A program made the translations under genes and the position numbers. Under the pieces are notes generated by a model, which was not told the origin of the DNA, did not search any database, and worked only from the letters and a program-made list of their open reading frames with translations. Of a stretch of DNA of 64,000 nucleotides, positions 39,450 through 48,044 are shown in pieces (positions within the stretch are counted from its first letter, which is position 1; every line of letters starts with the position of its first letter). The stretch lies in assembly GCA_025454405.1 (NCBI GenBank), contig JALOON010000079.1, positions 1 to 64,000 on the forward strand, written 5' to 3'. Source of the stretch: Oscillatoriaceae cyanobacterium Prado104. GTDB lineage: Bacteria; Cyanobacteriota; Cyanobacteriia; Cyanobacteriales; Microcoleaceae.

Positions 39450-39602
39450 ATGAAAAAGAACAAATTGCAGCCTTTAGCAACAGCCCCGATTAAGCGCACT
39501 GTTGCTGGTACAAGTAAAGCAGATGCAACCAGTGGCTCAATTAACCAAAGCGTCTACTTGAGCTCTCCCTGGGACCCGTTTGCTAGCGATGATGCTCAAT
39601 AA
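39450..39602 (+). CDS. cyanobactin-like precursor peptide (PatE/AcyE type)
   Basis: 50 residues. The leader starts MKKNKLQPLATAPIKR, matching the (K)KNxxxPxxxxPxxR opening of cyanobactin precursors. The end reads SVYLSSPWDPFASDDAQ. FASDDAQ closely resembles the FAGDDAE C-terminal recognition sequence that PatG-type macrocyclases cut, so the likely core is a short Ser/Pro/Trp/Asp/Phe peptide ending at F (for example SSPWDPF). GAGGA ribosome-binding site 10 bases upstream and a clear promoter. The intact protease gene is 1 kb downstream. No heterocyclisable Cys in the core. Core boundaries are inferred. Confidence 0.75.
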   Translation: MKKNKLQPLATAPIKRTVAGTSKADATSGSINQSVYLSSPWDPFASDDAQ

Positions 39603-39871
39603 GGCAATTAATTTGTCTTAGCAAATTTTACTGGTCATCATCTGTAAGGGGCTTGTGGTTTAACGATCTACCAATCAAATTTTAGGATTGTTACATTAGA
39701 CTTCTCCCATAATGAGGTTTTTGTCCATATAGGGCAAGGCTTTCAGAATATTTTTAGGAGTTGTCTATTACTATCGTTACCCAAGTCCCTTAATTTTTTC
39801 GTAAAATGTTCCTTTATCGGGGAGGAGTATTAAAACAGTATCTACTAATAAAGTTCGAATTGAAAAAAGCC

Positions 39872-40291
39872 ATGAAAAAGAATATACGACCCCAACAAGC
39901 TGTTCCAGTTGAACGGATAATGATGGAATCAACAAGCAAGCATCAATCTTCCAGGGAATCTGGTATGCTTGCGAACTTTTTTCCTCCTTGTGGGCCATTT
40001 CCACCTATGGTAGGACTGCGCCCGCCATTCCCGCCGCCATTCCCGCCACCATTCCCGCCACCATTCCCGCCACCATTTCCACCTGTGGTAGGACCGTGCC
40101 CGCCATTCCCGCCACCATTCCCACCTTGTCCGCCATTTTGTCCACCACCTATGGTAATATGTCCGCCACCCAGACCAGTATGCCCGCCTTGTCCGCCATT
40201 TTGTCCACCACCTATGGTAATATGTCCGCCACCCAGACCAGTATGCCCGCCTTGTCCGCCATTTTGTCCGCCAGGGAGAAGACCGTGGTGA
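39872..40291 (+). CDS. cyanobactin-leader protein with Pro/Cys-rich repeat region
   Basis: 139 residues. It starts MKKNIRPQQAVPVER, almost the canonical cyanobactin leader. After ~35 residues (ESGMLANFFPPCGPFPP) it becomes PPFPPPFPP units and then CPPFCPPPMVICPPPRPVC repeats (a 63-base DNA unit about 2.3 times), ending PPGRRPW. Twelve Cys, no recognition sequence like FAGDDAE. An upstream ATG at 39806 is in frame, but the conserved leader begins at 39872. It may be a repeat-expanded precursor or a wall-type protein that captured a leader. It lies 343 bases before the intact PatG-type protease. Confidence 0.65.
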   Translation: MKKNIRPQQAVPVERIMMESTSKHQSSRESGMLANFFPPCGPFPPMVGLRPPFPPPFPPPFPPPFPPPFPPVVGPCPPFPPPFPPCPPFCPPPMVICPPPRPVCPPCPPFCPPPMVICPPPRPVCPPCPPFCPPGRRPW

Positions 40292-40633
40292 TAGACTAAG
40301 ACCAAATTTCGGTTAGATATCCCCTTTATCAAGCTCGCGGTTGAAACTTTTTGACTGCGAACTCGAATGATGCTGGACTTGTCATCAGCGCTATTGCTAC
40401 GCCAGGCTAACGCTTTTTTCGCTAGCGAGTCCTGCGAGTTCAATGTCAAACTATACTTGGCTGGCGTGCACTCCAAGCAAACTTAAAAAATCAACAGAAC
40501 TCCAAACCTGGATTTGGTATCAACTATCCACAGGAGGGCGGACACGGGGGCACCCCCTCCGCAACGCTTTAGCCCCTACCAATCGATCGACACTCAACTA
40601 TCGACTATAAATAGCAATTAATTAATCTACATT

Positions 40634-42844
40634 ATGCCCGAGCTCATCGCTATTTCCGGTATCCCCGAACTCTGGACAAATACTTTAGGCGACACCCGAA
40701 TTACCATCGCGATTCTCGACGGTGTTGTTGACATGGAACGCACCTGCTTTCGGGGGGCAAATCTCAGCCAAATCAAACCCTACTGGCAGGAAGAACCCGA
40801 ACCCATTTCTCCTGCTGATTTGGAAACATACCGGGAAATAGAAACCCTGAAAAAAAAACTGGCGGATCTCAAACAAGATGACAGCGAAACTGCTGTTAAA
40901 GACCAAAAAATTCAAGATTTAGAATCAGAAATCGATCGAGTGCAGGAAACTATACCCGAAGCCATTCGCTATCGGCTAGATTTTAGCTTCCACGCTACCC
41001 ATATTGCCAGTAGCATTTTCGGCCAGCACGGTTCTCCGGTTCCAGGTGTTGCCCCCCGCTGCACGGGTATCAATATCCCCCTAGAACTCAGCGGTATTGG
41101 CAGCGAATTCGCTTCCCCCCTCAACTTGGCTCGTGCCTTTAATTTAGCAATGGAATGCGGTGCTAATATTATTCACTGCGCTGCTTGCCACCCTACTCAA
41201 ACAGGTCTCGCTCACGAACTGATTTCCCGCGCTGTCAAACAATGTCAAGATAATGGCATTTTAGTTGTTGCTCCCGGTGGCAATGACAAAGGTGAATGTT
41301 GGTGCATTCCTGCGGTGCTTCCTAACGTTATAGCCGTGGGAGCGATGCGAGATGGCGGTCAACCTTTCAAATTTAGCAACTACGGTGGCGAATATCAAAA
41401 ACAAGGCATACTGGCACCAGGAGAAAATATTTTAGGCGCGCAACCAGGCACAGACAAACCAGTTCGCAAAAAGGGTAGCAGCGTCGCGGCACCGATTGTT
41501 ACGGGCGTTGCTGCCTTGTTAATGAGTTTGCAGTTAAAGCGCGGGGAAAAACCAAATGCTGAAGCTGTGCGCTCTGCCCTTTTAAATAGTGCTATTCCCT
41601 GCGATGCTAAAGAAGTAGAAGAACCGGAACGCTGCTTGCGAGGCAAACTGAATATTCCTGGTGCTGTCCGATTGCTGACAGGAGAACCGCTAACCGGGTT
41701 TGTGCCTGTGAGAAATTCACTTGCTGGATTTGTTTCTACTCCTAAAACTTTCAGCAAGATGCTTCCCCAATCTTTCGATCGCGAACTAGATCGCGAACAG
41801 AAATTTGCTGTACCGGAAAGTGCGATTGCTAATTCTTTATCTGCTAGGGAAGAAAGACAAACAGGGTTAAGTCGATCGACAGTTGCAGAACCAACTGCTA
41901 CTGTTCGAGAAGTTCATCCTTCAGAAATTGTTACCTTACCGAATACCCCCGTTACTGCTGTTGCTAGCGATCGAGAAGAAAGTGGCATTGCTGCCAGTCA
42001 GGTATCGAACCTCGTCTATGTTTTGGGTACGATTGGCTACGATTTCGGGACAGAAGCGCGGCGCGATACTTTTAAACAAATGATGCCAGCCGTAAATATT
42101 GATGGTACAGTTGTTCCTCCCAATCCTTACGATGCCGCTCAAATGGTTGCGTATTTGGAACAGAACCCTACAGAAGCAAAAGCTTTAATTTGGACGCTGA
42201 ACTTAGAGTTAAATCCTATTTATGTTATCGAACCAAAAAATGCTTTTGCTGATGATATGTACGATACTATGGTGCAAATGCTAGCAGGACAAATACAACC
42301 AGAAAACAGCGAAGATTATATCGAACGGGTGAGCATTCCAGGACGTTTAAAAGAGAAAGCTGTGGAACTGTTTTCCGGTCAACTCGTACCCGCGATCGAA
42401 GTTCAATACTCGCGAGGGATGTATGGCTGGCAGGTCAATGACTTAGCGCGATCGGCATTAGCAAATACAAGCAATTGGATGCCAACAGTTACCGATGAAG
42501 CTATAGAGCGATCGCTAGCAACTTTTTTGGAACGCATCTATTTTGAATTGGGGAATGTGGGGAAAACTGCCCGCGATCGCGCGCTGAATTTTGCTGCTAC
42601 TAATGCTTTCCAAGCTGCTGCTACGTTTGCTGAAGCTGTTTCGAGAGGGATGCAACTCAAAAGCATTGAAGTGGAAAAAAGCCCTTTCTGTCGCACGGAC
42701 AGCGACTGCTGGGAGGTAAAATTGCTGTTTTTTGACCCAGAAAACGATCGCAGGGCTAATAAAGTTTTTCGCTTTACGATTGATGTTAAAGATGTAATGC
42801 CAGTTACTTTGGGCGAAGTGCGATCGTGGTCCGTACCGCGCTAG
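40634..42844 (+). CDS. PatA/PatG-type cyanobactin maturation protease
   Basis: 736 residues. Subtilisin domain with the triad intact: Asp29 (AILDGVVD), His120 (FHATHIAS), Ser283 (GSSVAAP), oxyanion Asn217. Between Asp and His sits a charged coiled-coil insertion (LETYREIETLKKKLADL, residues ~62-107). A variable linker (350-445) leads to the PatG-type C-terminal domain (LGTIGYDFGTEARRD ... VEKSPFCRTDSDCWEVKL ... PVTLGEVRSW). PatA removes the leader and PatG cleaves and macrocyclises; which this does cannot be settled from the sequence. Precursor-like genes lie just upstream. A hairpin terminator follows. Confidence 0.85.
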   Translation: MPELIAISGIPELWTNTLGDTRITIAILDGVVDMERTCFRGANLSQIKPYWQEEPEPISPADLETYREIETLKKKLADLKQDDSETAVKDQKIQDLESEIDRVQETIPEAIRYRLDFSFHATHIASSIFGQHGSPVPGVAPRCTGINIPLELSGIGSEFASPLNLARAFNLAMECGANIIHCAACHPTQTGLAHELISRAVKQCQDNGILVVAPGGNDKGECWCIPAVLPNVIAVGAMRDGGQPFKFSNYGGEYQKQGILAPGENILGAQPGTDKPVRKKGSSVAAPIVTGVAALLMSLQLKRGEKPNAEAVRSALLNSAIPCDAKEVEEPERCLRGKLNIPGAVRLLTGEPLTGFVPVRNSLAGFVSTPKTFSKMLPQSFDRELDREQKFAVPESAIANSLSAREERQTGLSRSTVAEPTATVREVHPSEIVTLPNTPVTAVASDREESGIAASQVSNLVYVLGTIGYDFGTEARRDTFKQMMPAVNIDGTVVPPNPYDAAQMVAYLEQNPTEAKALIWTLNLELNPIYVIEPKNAFADDMYDTMVQMLAGQIQPENSEDYIERVSIPGRLKEKAVELFSGQLVPAIEVQYSRGMYGWQVNDLARSALANTSNWMPTVTDEAIERSLATFLERIYFELGNVGKTARDRALNFAATNAFQAAATFAEAVSRGMQLKSIEVEKSPFCRTDSDCWEVKLLFFDPENDRRANKVFRFTIDVKDVMPVTLGEVRSWSVPR

Positions 42845-42860
42845 CGATCGAATACACCCC

Positions 42861-42893
42861 AGAAACCCGGTTTCTTTAAGAAACCGGGTTTCT
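42861..42893 (+). terminator. hairpin terminator / AGAAACCGGGTTTCT repeat
   Basis: A 33-base near-perfect inverted repeat AGAAACCCGGTTTCTT...AGAAACCGGGTTTCT begins 17 bases after the protease stop. Relatives of this hairpin recur at 15340-15460, 30628-30690, 44328-44390 and 48350. Confidence 0.65.
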
Positions 42894-43060
42894 AATACCT
42901 CACATACCTGAAAAATGCTGTATAAAGTAGCCGCGGAACTATACCGCGATCGCAACTCGAACTTTTGGAAGATAGCAAACTCTAGCTGGCGACCGATGCA
43001 CCAGAAGTTTTTAGCTGTCAAAATCGCACTTATTGAGTTTTATTATAAAGTGCGATCGCG

Positions 43061-44299
43061 ATGGTAGATGATTACATTCTCAATTTGCTAGTTATTGGCA
43101 TCCTCCTGCTAACCGTCACCTTAGGTTCGGGATGGATTGCGCGATTGCCGCTATCTTATGCCTTAATTTATCTAATTGTCGGTATCGGATTGGGACCCTA
43201 CGGCATCAAGCTGATTGATTTGCGCCCCGAAGCTCAATTTTTAGAAAGACTCACAGAATTTGTAGTAATAGTTTCCTTGTTCAGTTGCGGCTTAAAAATG
43301 AATCGTCCCCTGCAACTTTGGGCGTGGAATTCCACAGTGAGGCTGATCGGTTTGTTAATGCCAATTTCAATTTTTGCAGTGGCCGCGATCGGTCATTGGT
43401 TTGTGAAATTAGATTGGGGACCAGCAATTTTATTGGGAGCAATTCTCGCTCCTACAGACCCAGTTTTAGCCTCCGAAGTTCAGCTAGCACACATCCACGA
43501 TCGCGATGAATTGCGCTTTGGTTTAACATCAGAAGGTGGCTTAAATGATGCTTTAGCTTTTCCCTTTGTTTATTTTGGAATTTACGCGCTCAAAGATAAC
43601 AACTGGGCGAATTGGTTTTCGCAGTGGGTAGCAATTGACTTGCTGTGGGCAATACCAGCAGGCATTGTTATGGGTATTTTAGTAGCTAAAGCAGTTACTT
43701 GGATCGATCGCAGACTCCAACGCTACAGGCCTGCCGATGAATTAATGGAAGATTTCATTGCCCTCAGCACAATTTTACTTACTTATTCCCTCACAGAAGT
43801 AGTCAACGGCTACGGATTCATCGCAGTTTTTGTAGCAGGAATTGTCGTGCAGCGGAGTTACCGCAACCCCGAAAAACCGCTTTCCCAACAGCACTTTACC
43901 GAACGCATAGAAAAGTTAATGGAAGTAGGAACAATTTTACTTTTAGGTTCCCTGTTGCGAATGAAACCGATGTTAGCCTTTGCAGGGGATTCACTCTTAG
44001 TAGCTGCCTTATTATTCTTGTTAATTCGACCTTTGGGAACTTGGATAAGTACGATCGGCAGTCCTTTACATCCAGCCAGCCGCTGGCTGTGCGGTTGGTT
44101 CGGCATTCGCGGCGTCGGTTCTATCTATTATCTAACCTACGCTTTTGGCAAAGGTTTAAAAGGCGAAACAGGAGAACAAATTGCCTGGATTACCTTTACA
44201 ATTATCGCCATATCCGTGATTTTGCACGGCATTAGTGCTACCCCGTTAATGAACTGGTACGATCGCCGAATTAAACCAAAAGTACCGGATTTGATTTAA
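43061..44299 (+). CDS. CPA1/NhaP-type cation:proton antiporter
   Basis: 412 residues with about twelve hydrophobic segments. It has the antiporter motif ILAPTDPVLASEVQ and the ND-type transport site EGGLNDALAFPFV. A short C-terminal cytoplasmic end (YDRRIKPKVPDLI). It exchanges Na+ or K+ for protons across the membrane. Monocistronic. Confidence 0.85.
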   Translation: MVDDYILNLLVIGILLLTVTLGSGWIARLPLSYALIYLIVGIGLGPYGIKLIDLRPEAQFLERLTEFVVIVSLFSCGLKMNRPLQLWAWNSTVRLIGLLMPISIFAVAAIGHWFVKLDWGPAILLGAILAPTDPVLASEVQLAHIHDRDELRFGLTSEGGLNDALAFPFVYFGIYALKDNNWANWFSQWVAIDLLWAIPAGIVMGILVAKAVTWIDRRLQRYRPADELMEDFIALSTILLTYSLTEVVNGYGFIAVFVAGIVVQRSYRNPEKPLSQQHFTERIEKLMEVGTILLLGSLLRMKPMLAFAGDSLLVAALLFLLIRPLGTWISTIGSPLHPASRWLCGWFGIRGVGSIYYLTYAFGKGLKGETGEQIAWITFTIIAISVILHGISATPLMNWYDRRIKPKVPDLI

Positions 44300-44410
44300 T
44301 CCACACAACTTAAACGCGGGAGGTCAGAAAACGGGTTTTTTACGAAAAGACTGCAAGAAGCTTTTAATACCCATGAAAAACCCAGTTTCTTTAATATTTG
44401 TTCGCAAGTC

Positions 44411-44938
44411 CTAAGCAACTAATTTCCTCTGGATTCTCGGAGAAACTAAGCGCAGTATCATTGCTGCGACTAGGCACACTGTCAAAGGTAAATATATCTG
44501 CATTGACTTGAAAATCTTAGTCCCGAATTCAAAGGTAAAAGCCAGCCAGAAATAGTGCATTCCAGCATTGTGCAAAATTTTCCATGCCCGTTTGCCGATC
44601 CATGATGCCGGTCGATCGAAAGATGTTAGAGTCATCCCAAACAGGAAAACATAACCCAAGATTCCTAAAGGATCGAACTGAGGCGAAGTTCCCGAAGTTG
44701 CCAACCACAAACCAGTCCAGGCGATCGCGTGATACGCATGCGAAACTGCCATAGATAATCCGAAATAGCGGCGATTTTTTAACAGCCACTGCGTAAATTT
44801 ATTTGACCAAATCCTGCAAAGTGCAGCAGCAACAAAAGCACTTAAAAATAGAATACAGGAAGTACGGGCGGTCGATCGAATCGCCACGCGCATCCCAGGT
44901 TCTTCAACCCCGTAAATCAGCCAGATTGCAGCCAGCAT
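44411..44938 (-). CDS. ferric-reductase-like transmembrane protein, 5' end lost
   Basis: 175 residues with five or so hydrophobic segments and paired His (AVSHAYHAIAW; ILHNAGMHYFW) typical of haem-binding ferric-reductase-like membrane domains. In the same frame the sequence is open upstream of this ATG (IVGFSALTVGL), running into the end of the AraC gene. The natural N-terminus was probably lost in the deletion that fused the two genes. The ATG at 44938 lies within the first membrane segment. Confidence 0.65.
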   Translation of the reverse strand: MLAAIWLIYGVEEPGMRVAIRSTARTSCILFLSAFVAAALCRIWSNKFTQWLLKNRRYFGLSMAVSHAYHAIAWTGLWLATSGTSPQFDPLGILGYVFLFGMTLTSFDRPASWIGKRAWKILHNAGMHYFWLAFTFEFGTKIFKSMQIYLPLTVCLVAAMILRLVSPRIQRKLVA

Positions 44939-44949
44939 CAGGCCAACTG

Positions 44950-45564
44950 TTAGCGCAGAAAAGCCAACAATACTCCATCTTTATGTTCTTCAATATAATC
45001 AAAAACTTGGCGAAGTTGATACTTGCACAATCCGCCAGTGTAATTTTTAATCTCCTTTGGAAAAGCACAGTAGCGCCTCAACAAATGCACGGAAAGCGCT
45101 GCTGCCATTGACTCTGCATAAAGGCGACTGCCTGCACCTCCGGCGGCTAATTCTTCCTTTAATGCTAGCCCCATATGTTGAATTAACGGATCGCGAAGAT
45201 GCAACTGCGGTAATAATTCAACGCGATCGGGATTTACAGAGTCAAAAGCAGCGCACGCAAGCATTGCAGGATCGAGAAACAATTCTATTAAAGGAACTTC
45301 GCGATCGACCAATGTTCTCGGAAAAGTTTGAGTAGCTGGAACGATCGCAACATCGCCGCTGGCATAGTCTATATGTTGCCAACTGCCATTAAACATAAAA
45401 CTCGCCCGAAAATTATTTTGAGCGATGATGATAAAGTGATGTTCTAGATCGATTTCCGGCATTTCATCAGCAGGTTCGATCTCGTAAATGAGATTCAAAC
45501 CATTCCATCCCGATTCAAAGCTAGAAAGAAGATGCAAGTGCGGTGCAGGTTCGTTATTAGACAT
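44950..45564 (-). CDS. AraC-family regulator, truncated before its DNA-binding domain
   Basis: 204 residues of the N-terminal sensing domain (cupin-like, FNGSWQHIDYASGDVAIVPA), followed by YTGGLCKYQLRQVFDYIEEHKDG and then VLLAFLR-stop out of frame with the neighbouring membrane protein. The intact paralogue at 56267 continues after the equivalent GGICPHKLRLVTDYINDYL into a ~95-residue AraC helix-turn-helix domain. That domain is missing here, so it cannot bind DNA as AraC proteins do. Probably a pseudogene. Confidence 0.75.
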   Translation of the reverse strand: MSNNEPAPHLHLLSSFESGWNGLNLIYEIEPADEMPEIDLEHHFIIIAQNNFRASFMFNGSWQHIDYASGDVAIVPATQTFPRTLVDREVPLIELFLDPAMLACAAFDSVNPDRVELLPQLHLRDPLIQHMGLALKEELAAGGAGSRLYAESMAAALSVHLLRRYCAFPKEIKNYTGGLCKYQLRQVFDYIEEHKDGVLLAFLR

Positions 45565-46118
45565 GGCTAGTACCGACTTTAATTGAGGGATTGCTGTTTG
45601 AACATTAGATCTAGATCTTCCCTAAGCCCCCTGAATCAGCAGGGTAGATTTATTCTCACAGAATAAATGTATCAGAGAAGGAGGATAACTGCATTCATCG
45701 GGGGGGCAATGCACCTGCTAATGCAGGCAAAAGTCTGACAATTTTTAGTATCTCTAGCTCGGATGTTTGGTACGAATACTTTTCCCGAAGTTCTCAGATT
45801 TATGGCCGTCCCAACTTAAAAATGTGAGTGAGTTACTTTTCGGTTTGTCTCACCCCCGACAAACAAATTAAATCCGGCACGCGATCGTCAGCAAATAACC
45901 CAGTTCCCTTTGTTTGCTCTTTTGATCGTTAATCCACCCTGCTTGCTGGGGGGTTGGGAAGGTAGATGTGTCGTGCTATTTTACGAAATTGGTATGAAGT
46001 TGGTAGTTGCACGGCCCCGGATGGAACCCGCGCGCAACTAAAAAAGTCGCTATTCACAAATGTAAGGCGATCGGGTAAAATACAGCTCAGTGTGTCGCTA
46101 TTGGTTGAGGAGAAATTT
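45565..46118. other. intergenic region without recognisable gene
   Basis: Contains an AGATCTAGATCT palindrome (45607), TTTATTCTCACAGAATAAAT, and short G/C-rich repeats. The open frame reaching back from the next gene has no conserved character. Confidence 0.5.
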
Positions 46119-46445
46119 ATGTCAGAATTTTTAGACTTTCTCAGGCATCAGTTTGCCTATGTTGCTATTGGCGAATTTAAACCGGGAAAATTTGAAGCTG
46201 CAGAACAACTTTTTGAAAAGGCTGTGGCAACTTATGCTACTGGTTTTAAAGGCGCGTACTTGCTGCAATTGCCCAATACTGACAAAGGTATTGCGATAAT
46301 TTTTTGGGAAAGCGTAGAAGAAATGGCTGCAAATCAAAGCGAAGCTTATCAGGAAATTTTGAAGGAGATGACTCCCTTGTTTGCCAAACTTCCCGATACT
46401 GATATTTACGAAATTGTAAGTGAAATCAAGCCGAAACATTCATAA
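46119..46445 (+). CDS. small antibiotic-biosynthesis-monooxygenase-like protein
   Basis: 108 residues from the ATG at 46119 (ribosome-binding site GAGGAG). The pattern FKPGKFEAAEQLFEKAV ... FKGAYLLQLPNTDKGIAIIFWESVEEMAANQSEAYQEIL is a dimeric alpha-beta barrel (ABM/Dabb type). Such small proteins degrade or oxidise small molecules, but the substrate is unknown. It stands alone. Confidence 0.65.
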   Translation: MSEFLDFLRHQFAYVAIGEFKPGKFEAAEQLFEKAVATYATGFKGAYLLQLPNTDKGIAIIFWESVEEMAANQSEAYQEILKEMTPLFAKLPDTDIYEIVSEIKPKHS

Positions 46446-46682
46446 ATTTGTCTGTTAAATAGGTGTTAGGTGAGAGTTGATAGTTGATAGTTGACAGTCG
46501 CATTTGACAATAAAGCGATGCGCTCCGATCTTTTTCCCACTCTCGCTAGCTAATTGAGAATGCTCCCGATAGTATTTAACCAGTTACTTTACTTCGCGAT
46601 TGAATATCGCGAAGTAATTTCCCTCTTTGTCCAAAGTCCAAACCTGTAATTAGGGCTTGCTGAATAAGTCTTTTGGTGAGGG

Positions 46683-46753
46683 GGGCATAGGGCATAGGGC
46701 ATAGGGCATAGGGCATAGGGCATAGGGCATAGGGCATAGGGCATAGGGCATAG
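46683..46753. repeat. (GGGCATA)n heptanucleotide repeat, about ten copies
   Basis: About ten perfect seven-base units. It lies at the broken end of the short-chain dehydrogenase remnant (46803-46952). Confidence 0.9.
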
Positions 46754-46802
46754 TTTTTCTCCGTTTCGAGTCGGGAATTAGACACACCACACAAAGGAAA
46801 CA

Positions 46803-46952
46803 TGTAATTAAAACCACTTTGTCTGAGAATGAACCTTGGGAATTGGTGGAGGAGGCAGGCGTGACAGACTGCTGAGCGAGAGATTTGGGGGCAGCAGCGA
46901 TCGCCACCCCACTCACTCCAACCGCGAGCATATGACGGCGGGATAATGACAT
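46803..46952 (-). pseudogene. N-terminal remnant of a twin-arginine short-chain dehydrogenase
   Basis: Starts MSLSRRHMLAVGVSGVA (Tat-like SRR signal), then SLAQQS and FSDKVVLIT. KVVLIT is the beta-1 strand preceding the TGxxxGIG cofactor motif of short-chain dehydrogenases, but the sequence departs right there and runs into CFLCVVCL and the GGGCATA repeat. The rest of the gene is gone. It lies 52 bases downstream of the alpha/beta hydrolase gene. Confidence 0.6.
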
Positions 46953-47003
46953 AGTGACTCCTAAAAAGTTGAAATAGAAACTGTTGGTAAGAATGCAAGC
47001 AGA

Positions 47004-48044
47004 TTAGAGGGTTGACTTGAGGCGATCGGCAATCGATTGAACTGATTGATTCACCGTTTGCTCTTGGTCGTAGAAATCAAACTGAGTGCGATCGCTTAAC
47101 CATTCCATTTGCTTGTTTTGAACTGGAATCGCTGCAAAAAACTGTCGTGCCCCATCAGGAATCGCCGCCTTTTCACTGTGAATAAACAGCGTCGGCACTT
47201 CAATCTGTTTGGCAACGGGCATCGGGTTAAACGTCAGCCACTCTGCCCAAGAGGCAACGGCAAACTGATTCGACCATTGCGGAATTGCTCCCCGTTTTGG
47301 ATTTTGATAGTAATCAATATCCCCATACATTACGGCTGTTTTGTCGGTTTTGCTGGTTGCCAACACATACTCTGCTTTGCCCGTTCGATCGAACGTTGTT
47401 TTCGCCGCTCGTCCAATGGTAATTAATTCTTGAACCTTCGATTTCCCACCGTACACAGTTTCCAGAATTTGCGGGTCGTGAATCCAGGGCGCAACCGCAA
47501 TCAATGACTTAATCCGAGAGTCTTCTGCTGTCGCCACTGCCATATAGCCAGCACTCGCACAAATGCCCAAGCCAGCAATGCGGTTTGCATCCACAGCATC
47601 CACAGTTTGCAAAAAAGATACTGCATTTTTAATGTCAGCAATTTTGACAGTAGGAGACTCAAAACTTCGCAGTTTCCCGCCGCTTTCACCCCAAGAACGA
47701 AAGTCAAACGCAAGTGCTGCAAATCCGCGATCGGCTAATTTTTGAGCGTAGATTCCGGGCATCTGTTCTTTAATCGTCATCCAAGCACCCGTTACAATTA
47801 CGGTTGGCAGTTTGTCCCCGGATTTGTAGTTAGCGGGTAGATAAAGATTACCAACAACGGTTTCGCTTTCACTCTGAAATGTGACGCGATTGATACCGGG
47901 TTTTAAGGCGCTACGATTGCTCGCTATAGTTGTATTTAAGCTTTGAGAGGGAGGTGTTTGAGCATAGAATGTACGGGCACTCAGAGCAGCGGCGCTCCCT
48001 AAAACAACGAGTGAAAATGCCCAAAGGCGCGGTTGTAATTTCAT
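47004..48044 (-). CDS. secreted alpha/beta hydrolase
   Basis: 346 residues with an N-terminal hydrophobic signal (WAFSLVVLGSAAALSARTFYA). Alpha/beta hydrolase core: IVTGAWMTIKEQMPG, FDFRSWGESGG, then the nucleophile elbow GICASAGYM and acid FIHSEKAAIPDGA. The usual catalytic His in the GATHFDFYD motif is Gln here (DRTQFDFYD), so hydrolase activity may be lost or altered. It precedes a truncated short-chain dehydrogenase, a pairing that suggests a former two-gene unit. Confidence 0.75.
   Translation of the reverse strand: MKLQPRLWAFSLVVLGSAAALSARTFYAQTPPSQSLNTTIASNRSALKPGINRVTFQSESETVVGNLYLPANYKSGDKLPTVIVTGAWMTIKEQMPGIYAQKLADRGFAALAFDFRSWGESGGKLRSFESPTVKIADIKNAVSFLQTVDAVDANRIAGLGICASAGYMAVATAEDSRIKSLIAVAPWIHDPQILETVYGGKSKVQELITIGRAAKTTFDRTGKAEYVLATSKTDKTAVMYGDIDYYQNPKRGAIPQWSNQFAVASWAEWLTFNPMPVAKQIEVPTLFIHSEKAAIPDGARQFFAAIPVQNKQMEWLSDRTQFDFYDQEQTVNQSVQSIADRLKSTL

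Noticed and set aside
39640-39800. Possible insertion-sequence end (TAGACTTCTCCCATAATGAGG)
   Set aside because: It recalls transposase ends but no inverted partner or transposase frame was found nearby.
39943-40476. Gly/Asn-rich open frame on the minus strand (NGGNGGGNGG repeats)
   Set aside because: It is the complement of the Pro-rich coding repeat at 39872-40291, which has the leader and ribosome-binding site; no start signal on the minus side.
40368-40484. 39-residue frame MMLDLSSALLLRQ... between the Pro-rich protein and the protease
   Set aside because: No ribosome-binding site or recognisable motif; kept out as unsupported, though it could be a relic.
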